Of a stretch of 29,744 bases of DNA, positions 9,014 through 17,399 are shown piece after piece. The notes under the pieces were generated by a model. The model was not told where the DNA came from. It made no database searches and saw nothing but the letters and a program-made list of their open reading frames with translations. Both the position numbers and the translations under genes were made by a program. Location: positions 1-29,744 of the IMG/VR virus record IMGVR_UViG_3300004807_000082, one strand, 5' to 3'. Every line of letters starts with the position of its first letter. Within the stretch, counting starts at the first letter, position 1. This stretch comes from a virus.

Positions 9014-10119
9014 TGACTGTTATAATGACCCTTCGCAATCCTTTAAATAAAGAAGATTTATTGCCTGTAATTATTGAACCTAATGAAACACAGTTAGCAG
9101 TAGATTGGATGGCTGCATTAAAAGTAGAACTACAGCGCAATAGTATTTTAGAAAAGAATTATTGTTGGCACGGTTGGCCAAATGGCGCAAGAAACCTAGA
9201 GTATCTTACTAGTGAATTAAGTCGTCATGCGTTAAACATTTGGAAGTATAATGAACTCGGCATATGGCAAAGTGCTGGTTTAGCTAATATAAAAATTGAA
9301 ACTGTTTATACACCAGAAACAGTTATGTTGCCATTAACTGAAGTAAAAAACAGTGGTGGTCCAAATCATGATGTTATGAATATCGTGCATAATTACTTTG
9401 AACATTTACAAGGCACGGTTGAAAATTTAAGTCCATATTACAAACTAGCTCCACCAAATATCAAATATAGTATAAGACAACTAAACAATCTTTGCCATGA
9501 AATTGAAACACTATGTTTAAGTTTGCGAAAGCAGAAACATAATCCAGATTGGGTTCGTCCAAGCCAAATAACAACATTTCTGAATACCGTTCGTTATAAT
9601 TTAACAGATGAACATCGCAATGGGTTTATAACTAATGGTTATGACCGTAAATTTGCTCATGTTTATATGCATTGGACACAAATTGGTAAAACGCTAATGG
9701 AGGTATTCCGTGATGAAGGTGCTCCCATTTTAGATCAAGCTACATGCGATGCCATCACACATTTGCAATATTACAGTGGAGAGTTTGATATTGAGTGGGG
9801 TCGTGATGTTTGTTATGGAAAACATGATTGGCATACACGCGAGATTGATGCTTTTAATAAATGGTTGCGGCGTGAAGGTTACAATCCAACTGATACATCA
9901 CTAAGTCTTGGTTATCTGGAACTTGGTTCTATAAATTTAGAAAAAAGTTTTGGAACAACTGATATTACAAAGATTTGGGATATAATGGGTAACTATCTTG
10001 ACATATATAGTCTTGAAGTTGATGGACAAACCGCTGTTTACGATTACATTTGGAGTGATGAAGATCACGAACAACGCCAAATTAATTATTTGATGCCTGG
10101 TTACAATAGTCATGTTTGA
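9013..10119 (+). CDS. Hypothetical protein of the radical SAM cluster
   Basis: This 368-aa protein is not recognised. It is rich in aromatic residues and histidine, with a striking HDVMNIVHNYFEHLQG segment (around residues 118-134) and IKYSIRQLNNLCHEIETL just after it; both could form helices carrying metal ligands. Later segments include HVYMHWTQIGKTLMEVF and YYSGEFDIEWGRDVCYGKHDWH. There is no signal peptide or membrane segment. It is coupled to its neighbours: TAATG at the start, 8-nt overlap (ATGTTTGA) at the end. The gene sits between the radical SAM enzymes and the repeat protein, so it probably serves the same pathway, but no biochemical role can be assigned. Confidence 0.75.
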   Translation: MTVIMTLRNPLNKEDLLPVIIEPNETQLAVDWMAALKVELQRNSILEKNYCWHGWPNGARNLEYLTSELSRHALNIWKYNELGIWQSAGLANIKIETVYTPETVMLPLTEVKNSGGPNHDVMNIVHNYFEHLQGTVENLSPYYKLAPPNIKYSIRQLNNLCHEIETLCLSLRKQKHNPDWVRPSQITTFLNTVRYNLTDEHRNGFITNGYDRKFAHVYMHWTQIGKTLMEVFRDEGAPILDQATCDAITHLQYYSGEFDIEWGRDVCYGKHDWHTREIDAFNKWLRREGYNPTDTSLSLGYLELGSINLEKSFGTTDITKIWDIMGNYLDIYSLEVDGQTAVYDYIWSDEDHEQRQINYLMPGYNSHV

Positions 10120-13018
10120 TACCTATTGGTATGATTATGCAGATTGCAATGATATTAAAGAATTAATTGCCAAAGCAATTGCTTCCAGTCGCACCGAATA
10201 TATTTGGCTGCGTCATCGTGCAGTAGATTATACTAATTTTAATTTACGATTTATTCCACCGCGACATCAATCAAACATGTTGCATGCTTGGGCAAGTCAT
10301 GATAATCCAAAATGTTACACAACGTGGTTAATACCAATTGAAAATTATGGTGAGATATTTTATCACGATGGTATATTACCTATTGTACAACAACCAACTT
10401 GGACAACAAGCGAACAAGTATTATATGATGGTTTTAATTTTAATTGGTACCCTGATGTATGGGATTGGGATAAACAACATCACTTTGCAATGGATGGCAC
10501 TACTCAATTATCTTACACAAGTGTAGGAAATGGCAATGAAGTAAAATATCATATTAGCAACTTGCGTTTTAAATCTATAGGTGTTTGGTATGATACAGAT
10601 ATTATAGATGATTCACCTTATGAATGGAATTGGATTGCAGATAATCGTATTGACTATACCGATTTTAATTGGAACTGGTTGCCTGATAGATGGGATGCAG
10701 ATAAAATACATGAATTTTGTATGTGGGGCGCGGAACAATTATCTTATACACGATTAATGCGTCGAAATTGTAAAAAAGAAAAAGTCTATCACTCCTCATA
10801 TCTTACTTTTAAGAATATTCCTAAATTGCATCAATTAGAATCTATAGATAGCGAGTGGATTTGGATTATTGACGAGCGTATAGATTATAGCAACTTTAAT
10901 TTTAATTGGTTGCCGCCAGCGTGGGATATTAACAAAACACATGCGTTTGTCATGAGTGGCACAACACAACTTGCCTATACTTTTTTACACAATACAAAGC
11001 ATGCAAGCAAACAAATAAAGTATCATATAACAGATTTAAAATTTGATGCTACAAAACAAAATGATGAATGGGTTTGGGAAACAGATGAACGCATAGATTA
11101 TAGTCATTTTGATTTTGATTGGTTACCAGATGCATGGGATGCAAATAAAACTCATGCTTTTGCTATGCATGGAACCGAACAGTTGTGCTATACTTTTTTA
11201 CGCAATACAAAAGTTGAAAGTGTTGAAACAAAATATCATAAAACAGATTTGCGATTCAAAAGTGATATTGAAAATGATGAATGGGTTTGGATTAAAGACG
11301 ATAGAATAGATTATAGTGATTTTGATTTTGATTGGTTACCTGATGCGTGGGATGCCGATAAAACACACGTATTTTGTATGGCTGGCACAAAACATCTAGG
11401 ATATACTAAACTTATAAACACCAATATTAAAAATCCCAAAATAATTTATCACAGCAGTAATTTAAAATTTTTACCACAAGTGCGTCCAGTCATTTATTGG
11501 CAAGATTACACTAATAGTTTTAATTTAGAAACGTTTAAATCATTAGCAATGGGAAGTGAATGGACATGGATTGCTGATCGTCGCATTGATTATAGCGATT
11601 GGGACTTTGATTGGTTACCTGATGGATGGGATACGAATTATATTCATTGTTTTACAATGAAAGACAAAGAACAATTAAGTTATACTATTCTTATTCACAG
11701 AGATGCAATTACAAATTTCGTAGATTACAAATATCACACAGCACAGCTACAGTTCAATGATACACATGCTGACATGTGTTTAATTAACACGAACTCATTT
11801 GATAATACTATTACGCAAGACTTTCAAGTTCGTTTAATTACAACAATGGAAGAAGCAATCAAAGCTGCTGTTGCAAAAAGTAAACGTGAATGGTTATGGC
11901 TTTATAGTGATTGTTGTGAATATGATGGTTTTGATTGGTCATGGTTGCCAGACCTTGATCAACGTGAACAAGTGCATTGTTGGCCAAGTGGAACTTGTGA
12001 AAAAGGCGATACATTTTTAATACACGTTCCAAGTTTTAATCCTAATAAAATTAAGTATAATTTTGAACATAGTGCAGTTATCAGAAAAAAATGGACACTT
12101 GTCAATTATAAAGAGGACAATTTAGCCCAAGCCTTACAATACAAAAGCAGTGCAATATACACTATTTTTTGCAAGGAGACTATAGGTAATATTCCTGATG
12201 TTTGTTTATGGGATAAGCGACCTATAATATCTTTAAACAATTCCAATAGTTCAAGTTTAGTGCCTCGTGATTGTATAGTAAAAAAAGAAATATACGAGTA
12301 TCCGCATCTTATGAAAATATCAGAAGATATAAAAACACAATATGATATTGTTTTTATAAGTTATGACGAAGTTCAAGCAGATGAAAATTATGTTAAATTA
12401 TTAGAATCATATCCACATGCCAAACGAGTGCATGGTGTAGAAGGAATGGAAAATGCATTGGCTGCTGCAGCTAAATGTAGCAATACTGACTATTTTTATG
12501 CTGTTTTTGCTAAAACAAAATTATATGAAAGTTGGGATTTTACAACCGAACCAGATTACTGGCGTGATCCTCGCAACTATATCTTTTATGCTATTAATAC
12601 ATCAAATGATTTGGTATACGGTGAAATGGGAATTGTTTTGTATAACAAAAAATTCTTACTTACTGCGCCATCTTACGATGAATTAGGAATAGATTTTACT
12701 ATGAGTTTTCCAGTTCAGGTAATTCCACAAATTAGTGCCTATGGAGAATTTGCCACTGACCCTTATCGTGCATGGAGAACTGCTTTTCGTGAAACATGTA
12801 AGTTAGCATACTTTAATAGCCAAAAATCATGCATTGAAACTCAATATCGTATTAACCAATGGAAAACTTATGCTCATGGTGAACATGCAGAAGACGTTTT
12901 AAGAGGTGCCAATGATGGATATCAATATTTTATTGAAAATAGTGACGATTTGTCAGCACTTAAGAAAACATTTCGTTGGGATTGGCTCAAGAATTATTAT
13001 AATTCCAAATACAACTAA
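10112..13018 (+). CDS. 968-aa repeat protein with C-terminal glycosyltransferase-like domain
   Basis: The N-terminal two thirds consists of eight related units beginning near residues 29, 101, 171, 248, 319, 390, 483 and 593; the best conserved are 71-77 residues apart. The unit core reads E-W-x-W, D-x-R-I-D-Y-S, F-x-W-L-P-D-x-W-D, H-x-F-x-M, Q-L-x-Y-T, Y-H and L-x-F. Units 1 and 8 are diverged, and both are preceded by an AI..A..(S)K/S helix. From about residue 744 a domain like the protein at 312-1250 follows (YDIVFISYDE, KRVHGVEG, AWRTAFRETCKL), but its DxD position reads FAKTK, so catalysis is probably lost. It is the last gene of the plus block. It could be a scaffold, an acceptor protein or a surface component. 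Confidence 0.75.
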   Translation: MFDTYWYDYADCNDIKELIAKAIASSRTEYIWLRHRAVDYTNFNLRFIPPRHQSNMLHAWASHDNPKCYTTWLIPIENYGEIFYHDGILPIVQQPTWTTSEQVLYDGFNFNWYPDVWDWDKQHHFAMDGTTQLSYTSVGNGNEVKYHISNLRFKSIGVWYDTDIIDDSPYEWNWIADNRIDYTDFNWNWLPDRWDADKIHEFCMWGAEQLSYTRLMRRNCKKEKVYHSSYLTFKNIPKLHQLESIDSEWIWIIDERIDYSNFNFNWLPPAWDINKTHAFVMSGTTQLAYTFLHNTKHASKQIKYHITDLKFDATKQNDEWVWETDERIDYSHFDFDWLPDAWDANKTHAFAMHGTEQLCYTFLRNTKVESVETKYHKTDLRFKSDIENDEWVWIKDDRIDYSDFDFDWLPDAWDADKTHVFCMAGTKHLGYTKLINTNIKNPKIIYHSSNLKFLPQVRPVIYWQDYTNSFNLETFKSLAMGSEWTWIADRRIDYSDWDFDWLPDGWDTNYIHCFTMKDKEQLSYTILIHRDAITNFVDYKYHTAQLQFNDTHADMCLINTNSFDNTITQDFQVRLITTMEEAIKAAVAKSKREWLWLYSDCCEYDGFDWSWLPDLDQREQVHCWPSGTCEKGDTFLIHVPSFNPNKIKYNFEHSAVIRKKWTLVNYKEDNLAQALQYKSSAIYTIFCKETIGNIPDVCLWDKRPIISLNNSNSSSLVPRDCIVKKEIYEYPHLMKISEDIKTQYDIVFISYDEVQADENYVKLLESYPHAKRVHGVEGMENALAAAAKCSNTDYFYAVFAKTKLYESWDFTTEPDYWRDPRNYIFYAINTSNDLVYGEMGIVLYNKKFLLTAPSYDELGIDFTMSFPVQVIPQISAYGEFATDPYRAWRTAFRETCKLAYFNSQKSCIETQYRINQWKTYAHGEHAEDVLRGANDGYQYFIENSDDLSALKKTFRWDWLKNYYNSKYN
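10196..12064 (+). repeat. Eight in-frame coding repeats (W/D-rich units)
   Basis: The units begin near 10196, 10412, 10622, 10853, 11066, 11279, 11558 and 11888. The spacing from 10853 to 11066 and to 11279 is exactly 213 nt (71 codons), and these middle copies are similar even at DNA level (for example GATGAATGGGTTTGG at 11063 and 11276). Outer copies are similar only as protein. This points to recent duplication in the centre of an older array. The period and the kept reading frame show it is a coding array, not a CRISPR. Confidence 0.85.
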
Positions 13019-14066
13019 CAATATATTCAAGTTCACTTTGTTTAAGTTGCGCAAAAACTGGCAAACTCAAACAAGTGGCTGCTAATTCTTCACTACTTGG
13101 CAATTGTAATAAACTTTTATAAACTGGTTGCTGATGTAATGCTAAAGGAAATTGTAGTCCAGTTTCAATTCCATGTTCTGCTAGATACTGACGTAAAACA
13201 TCTCTGCTAGGTGAAACAATTACAAATTGATTCCATACATGATCGCTATACGGATTGGTAAGAGGTAATATAATTCCGCTGCCTGCAAGATTTTCCAAAT
13301 AATATCTTGCATTAATATCACGTTGTTTATTCCACTTTTTAAGAAATGGAATTTTTGCAGTAACTATTGCTGCTTGCATAGCATCAAGCCGTTCATTGTA
13401 TCCAATGCCAGTATGAATATACTTTTCTGTTCGAGCATGGTCTCTGTAGTATCTAATCTTTTCGCATACCTCAACGGAGCCAGTAACAGCGCCAGCGTCT
13501 CCCATTGCACTTAAATTTTTACCAGGATAAAAACTATAACAAGTTGCATATACAAAATCATTGACATCAACTAGAGTGTTATAACATACTGCGCTTTGTG
13601 CTGCATCACGAATAAGCGGAATACCAACGCTTACGCTGCGCAGTTTTTCAATATCAATAGTTTGCCCATATAAATCAACAAATATTATAGCTTTTGTTTT
13701 TTCTGTAATTGCTGTGGCAACAGCATCAATATTAATTGTATAGTATTGATCTATATCAACAAAGATTGGAGTAGCACCAAGTTGGCTTACGACTTCTGCG
13801 GTGCTCATAAAACTCATTGCTGGCACAATTACTTCATCGCCGCTGCCAATCCCCAAACTCAACAAAGATAAAAATAGTGCACTTGTTCCACTGCTGGTTC
13901 CAGCACAATCTTTATTATCGGTATAATTTGCCCATGCAACTTCAAATTGTTTAACTGCATCTCCGCCAATAAAATTACTATTGGCAATACAATTTCTTAT
14001 AGCATTATCTATTTCATATTGACATTCTTTATATTCTGCATACAAGTTTGCATATGGTATTTTCAT
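12987..14066 (-). CDS. DegT/DnrJ/EryC1-family sugar aminotransferase (distal copy)
   Basis: This 359-aa PLP-dependent enzyme of the family that puts amino groups on keto-sugars attached to nucleotides has GTSSGTSAL (phosphate-binding turn, about 56-64), DAAQS (D154, Q157), and SFYPGKNLSAMGDAG with the PLP lysine K183. Length is normal for the family. Its ATG at 14066 overlaps the stop of the DesII-like gene by 4 nt (ATGA) and has AAGG about 8 nt upstream; this is preferred over the longer open frame to 14096. Placed after a DesII-like enzyme it fits the DesV role, amination at C3 of the 3-keto sugar. Its 3' end overlaps the converging plus-strand gene by 32 nt. The sugar position is inferred from context. 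Confidence 0.9.
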   Translation of the reverse strand: MKIPYANLYAEYKECQYEIDNAIRNCIANSNFIGGDAVKQFEVAWANYTDNKDCAGTSSGTSALFLSLLSLGIGSGDEVIVPAMSFMSTAEVVSQLGATPIFVDIDQYYTINIDAVATAITEKTKAIIFVDLYGQTIDIEKLRSVSVGIPLIRDAAQSAVCYNTLVDVNDFVYATCYSFYPGKNLSAMGDAGAVTGSVEVCEKIRYYRDHARTEKYIHTGIGYNERLDAMQAAIVTAKIPFLKKWNKQRDINARYYLENLAGSGIILPLTNPYSDHVWNQFVIVSPSRDVLRQYLAEHGIETGLQFPLALHQQPVYKSLLQLPSSEELAATCLSLPVFAQLKQSELEYIVSCIWNYNNS

Positions 14067-15436
14067 CCTCGTATCCTTACTGGTCCAATTGACCAATCAA
14101 TGCCATATTCTGCGTCATCTCGTGCTTGATTGATTAATAAACTTATTACATGGTCAAAAGCATCAAGAAATCCAACATCCTGTGGCAATGCACGAATTTT
14201 CTTTTTATTGTTTACGAAAACTTTTGTAACTTCTTCAACTGATGAACCTGCGATATTTCCAATAATGTAACGATCACTGCCTGGTCTATCTAAAAATCCA
14301 CTTTCGTGATAAACATAAACATTGCCTTTTACATCTACGGCAACTGAAACTTGTGGAAAACTTTCTGGAATAATTTCATCCCAATTAATCATCCGCAAAC
14401 TACCTACATTTTTATTATATTTTAACGGCTCAAGCGCATAACCTAAATCAAAATGGGTAGACCAGTTTTTTTTAAAATCATCAATAAGTTTGAATATATC
14501 CATTAACTCGCCGCGCTCGGCATCACTTATTGTACGAATATTTTGACTAAAATCTTCACGCAGTGTAACAAAATCTATTGGTGTTGCGCATTGCTCGTTA
14601 ATATAATTTATAATTTTTAAGAGTTCTTTAACATCATTTGCATGTCCTGGCAAAATAATCCAGTTTATACCAACTTTTGTTTTGGCAGCACGTTTTTTAA
14701 ATTCAATAATATTATTAATAATATGTGCAAAACTCTGGCGATTCTTTGTAACAGCATAAGCAGTGTCTTCACTAACGCCATATAAACTAAATCTAACGGC
14801 TTCTAAATCTAACATACCAGGATGTTTATCAAGATAACGAGCAGTCATCATATTACCATTAGTATACAACTGCATATTATATCCACGTTGTGCACCATGC
14901 GTTATTATATCACCAAGGTATGGGTTTGTTAGTGGTTCAAGACCGCCGCTTATGCGAAATCTATCTTGCCAATTAACATCTGTTTGTGGGTCTTGGTCAA
15001 TAATTTGATAAAAATAATCACGACCAATTTCTGCATATTTGTTTTCATATTTTGCAACAGGATTGCGTCCACAAAAACCGCAATAAAACATACAACTCAA
15101 ACCAGTGTATAAACCAATACGATTTGGATACATCCAACGTCTTTCAATAGCAGATTGCAAAGTGTTGGTTTTTAACAATGGCATAATGGTGTTAGTCCAA
15201 TATTTTGTTCCTACCCCATTATGCAAAATTCTATGCTGAGCATCATCGCTATTGCGAATTTCCTCATTAATTTTTTTATGATATTCAAGATTAAAATTAT
15301 ATAACTTAGCAATGCTTCTTTGACTAATAAAAGGATCATCAGCAAGCATTTGTATAACTTTTTCTGCATCATCAGATAATGCATGATTTTCTATAATATC
15401 AGTTGTGGTATCTTTGTGTTTATAACCAAGTCTCAT
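14063..15436 (-). CDS. DesII-like radical SAM nucleotide-aminosugar deaminase
   Basis: This 457-aa protein has the radical SAM cluster CMFYCGFC (C115, C119, C122) and SGGLEPLTNP (163-172). That variant of GGEP, the preceding YWTNTIMPL and IGLYTGLSC, and the later PIDFVTLRED and PQVSVAVDVKGNVYVY stretches line up along the whole length with DesII/EryCV as I recall it. DesII (dTDP-4-amino-4,6-dideoxyglucose ammonia-lyase) removes the C4 amino group by radical chemistry to give a 3-keto-4,6-dideoxy sugar. Flanking DegT aminotransferases on both sides, joined by 1-nt (TAATG) and 4-nt (ATGA) overlaps, would supply its substrate and use its product. Exact sugar specificity is not known. A phage copy is unusual. 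Confidence 0.88.
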   Translation of the reverse strand: MRLGYKHKDTTTDIIENHALSDDAEKVIQMLADDPFISQRSIAKLYNFNLEYHKKINEEIRNSDDAQHRILHNGVGTKYWTNTIMPLLKTNTLQSAIERRWMYPNRIGLYTGLSCMFYCGFCGRNPVAKYENKYAEIGRDYFYQIIDQDPQTDVNWQDRFRISGGLEPLTNPYLGDIITHGAQRGYNMQLYTNGNMMTARYLDKHPGMLDLEAVRFSLYGVSEDTAYAVTKNRQSFAHIINNIIEFKKRAAKTKVGINWIILPGHANDVKELLKIINYINEQCATPIDFVTLREDFSQNIRTISDAERGELMDIFKLIDDFKKNWSTHFDLGYALEPLKYNKNVGSLRMINWDEIIPESFPQVSVAVDVKGNVYVYHESGFLDRPGSDRYIIGNIAGSSVEEVTKVFVNNKKKIRALPQDVGFLDAFDHVISLLINQARDDAEYGIDWSIGPVRIRG

Positions 15437-16548
15437 TATAATGAATTTATCACAGTTTGTATAACTGTGTCAACTTGTTCATCAGTTAAGTGCCAGTGAC
15501 TTGGTAAACTTATAATACGTTCGTTATTAGTAATATATTCTGCATGTGGACACAATTGATAACCATAAGATTTTACAAATGGTTCACGATTAAGTGGTCT
15601 TGAATAATGGCTACTATATTCTATGTCGGCAGCCTTTAATGCTGCCTTGACACTATCTTGACGTAATGGTGCTATGCTAAATGAATAATAATTCCATGTT
15701 CCCCATTGTTGTCGCAATGGTAAATCTAATGCTTTAGCATAATTTATAAATTCATTATAATAACGTTTGCAAATTGAAAGTTTTCTTGGTAAATGATCTT
15801 CATAGTAAGGAACTTTTGCTACAAGCGTAGACGCTTGTGTTGATAACATACGAAAGTTAAGACCAGGCAATTCTATTTGACCATAAGGACCACCTTCAAT
15901 TTTACCCATTGTGCATGTGCCATTTAATATAGATGGATGAATTGTTTTACTTACGATAGCACCACCGCCACTGCCGCCAAGATTCTTGAGTGGATTAAAA
16001 CTTAAACAAATAGCATCAGCAATAGTTTGGTCATATTCGTTTGAACATAATCCAAAACTATGAGCAGCATCAATAATCCATTTTATATTATGGTCATCGC
16101 ACCATTTGCGAACACGGGTTAGATCAACGCCTTGACCATATAAATCAACAGTGATAAGAGTGCTTATTTCTTCACCATACTTGGCATACATTTCATCAAG
16201 TAGTTCAATATCCAACAACCAACTACTATCAATATCAACAAAGGTTGGGATACAACCTACTGCCATGACTGCTTGTGCAGTAGCTGCATATGTTAGTGCT
16301 GGCAACAACACTCTACTACCGCACTTTGTATATAGTGCCATAAGTGCAGCTATAAGTGAACTGGTTCCGCTATTAGTAAGTTCAACATGAGCATTATTAT
16401 ACTTTACACGAATATATCGTGCAACAGCATCGTGTGCATTACCACTATAAAATTGCCCACTTTTAAAAGCAGATTGCATACCACCAAGTATGTAACCTTT
16501 ACAATCTTCGTATTGTTCTTTAAGATTGTAATAATTTATTGATGCCAT
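15436..16548 (-). CDS. DegT/DnrJ/EryC1-family sugar aminotransferase (proximal copy)
   Basis: This 370-aa enzyme has GTSS (61-64), DAAHSFG (D160, H163) and SFNPLKNLGGSGGGA with the PLP lysine K188. It differs from the distal copy in having His in place of Gln after the PLP-binding Asp, so the two are not recent duplicates and probably act on different carbons or substrates. Lying directly before the DesII-like enzyme, it is a candidate for the DesI role, amination at C4 of a 4-keto-6-deoxy sugar nucleotide. The ATG at 16548 overlaps the end of the epimerase gene by 29 nt; the stop shares one base with the DesII-like ATG. The carbon specificity is an inference from gene order. Confidence 0.9.
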   Translation of the reverse strand: MASINYYNLKEQYEDCKGYILGGMQSAFKSGQFYSGNAHDAVARYIRVKYNNAHVELTNSGTSSLIAALMALYTKCGSRVLLPALTYAATAQAVMAVGCIPTFVDIDSSWLLDIELLDEMYAKYGEEISTLITVDLYGQGVDLTRVRKWCDDHNIKWIIDAAHSFGLCSNEYDQTIADAICLSFNPLKNLGGSGGGAIVSKTIHPSILNGTCTMGKIEGGPYGQIELPGLNFRMLSTQASTLVAKVPYYEDHLPRKLSICKRYYNEFINYAKALDLPLRQQWGTWNYYSFSIAPLRQDSVKAALKAADIEYSSHYSRPLNREPFVKSYGYQLCPHAEYITNNERIISLPSHWHLTDEQVDTVIQTVINSL

Positions 16549-17398
16549 CTTCTAAACTTGTCTTTGGCGTGTAGCCAAGATATTGCACAGCACGGCGAGT
16601 ATCAAGCGCACCACGTTTTGGCATATCAAATGGTATGCCATCACCATATATAATTTTGCTTTGTGTTTTTGTCCAATCTCTTATTACATTGATAGCATCT
16701 TGTAGTGTTCTTGCGCTTCCATAACTTACATTAGCTATAAAATTATGTGTGTCAAATAGTGCAGCATTTGTGATAGCCTGTGCTACATCTTCTACATATG
16801 TAAAATCTAATGTAGCATGTGGATCATCTACGTGGATTGTTTCTTGATTAAGAGCAGCTTTTATCCATTTAGAGATGACACGATTGCCATCATCACGGTT
16901 ACCATATACAGCAGTAGGACGAATGATTACCCATTTCTGTGCAATAATTCTAACAAGTTCTTCGCACATTTTTTTAGCCCTACCATAATCATTGATAGGT
17001 TTAAGTGGTGTATCCTCTGCGATAGAGTCTTTCCAGTCACCATATACCATACTGCTGCTTATATAAACCATTTTTGCATTAGGGTATGTTGTTAATAGAT
17101 GAATAGTGCTTTGAACTGTATTGCGCCAAGCAGACAAGTTGTCTTTGGAAAAAGTTGCTTGATTTGGTTCACCAGCGAGATGGATAATAACATCGACATC
17201 TTGAATAACAGTTTTGCTGCAATCAGCATTGATCCAATCATCATATGCAAATTCCATATAACGACCACGTTCCAAATATAAATCAGTAGTAATATATCGT
17301 AAATCATCAATAATTGTAACACGATGATTAGCATCTATTAGACGTTTTACAACATGATGACCAATAAATCCAAATCCACCTGTAACTAATACATGCAT
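16520..17398 (-). CDS. NAD-dependent nucleotide-sugar epimerase/reductase (extended SDR)
   Basis: This 292-aa protein opens with the Rossmann motif TGGFGFIG (6-13), has DDL after beta-2 (31-33), HLAG (73-76), SSSMVYG (114-120) and the catalytic Y138-G-R-A-K142. This is the extended short-chain dehydrogenase fold used by UDP-glucose 4-epimerase and related enzymes. The TDE triad of 4,6-dehydratases (RmlB type) is absent, so epimerase or 4-ketoreductase activity is more likely. ATG 17398 follows the thyA stop by one base; an open frame runs on to 17491 but overlaps thyA too far. It probably acts in the same sugar pathway as the aminotransferases downstream. At about 290 residues it is somewhat shorter than typical epimerases. 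Confidence 0.85.
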   Translation of the reverse strand: MHVLVTGGFGFIGHHVVKRLIDANHRVTIIDDLRYITTDLYLERGRYMEFAYDDWINADCSKTVIQDVDVIIHLAGEPNQATFSKDNLSAWRNTVQSTIHLLTTYPNAKMVYISSSMVYGDWKDSIAEDTPLKPINDYGRAKKMCEELVRIIAQKWVIIRPTAVYGNRDDGNRVISKWIKAALNQETIHVDDPHATLDFTYVEDVAQAITNAALFDTHNFIANVSYGSARTLQDAINVIRDWTKTQSKIIYGDGIPFDMPKRGALDTRRAVQYLGYTPKTSLEDGINKLLQS

Positions 17399-17399
17399 A

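Noticed and set aside
10196-12064. Regularly spaced repeats that could suggest a CRISPR-like array
   Set aside because: The repeats are coding units of about 71-77 codons kept in one frame, with no short identical repeats and unique spacers.
16520-17398. The SDR protein as a sugar-nucleotide 4,6-dehydratase
   Set aside because: The dehydratase TDE triad is absent (SSSMVYG is present instead) and the protein is too short, so epimerase or reductase is the better call.
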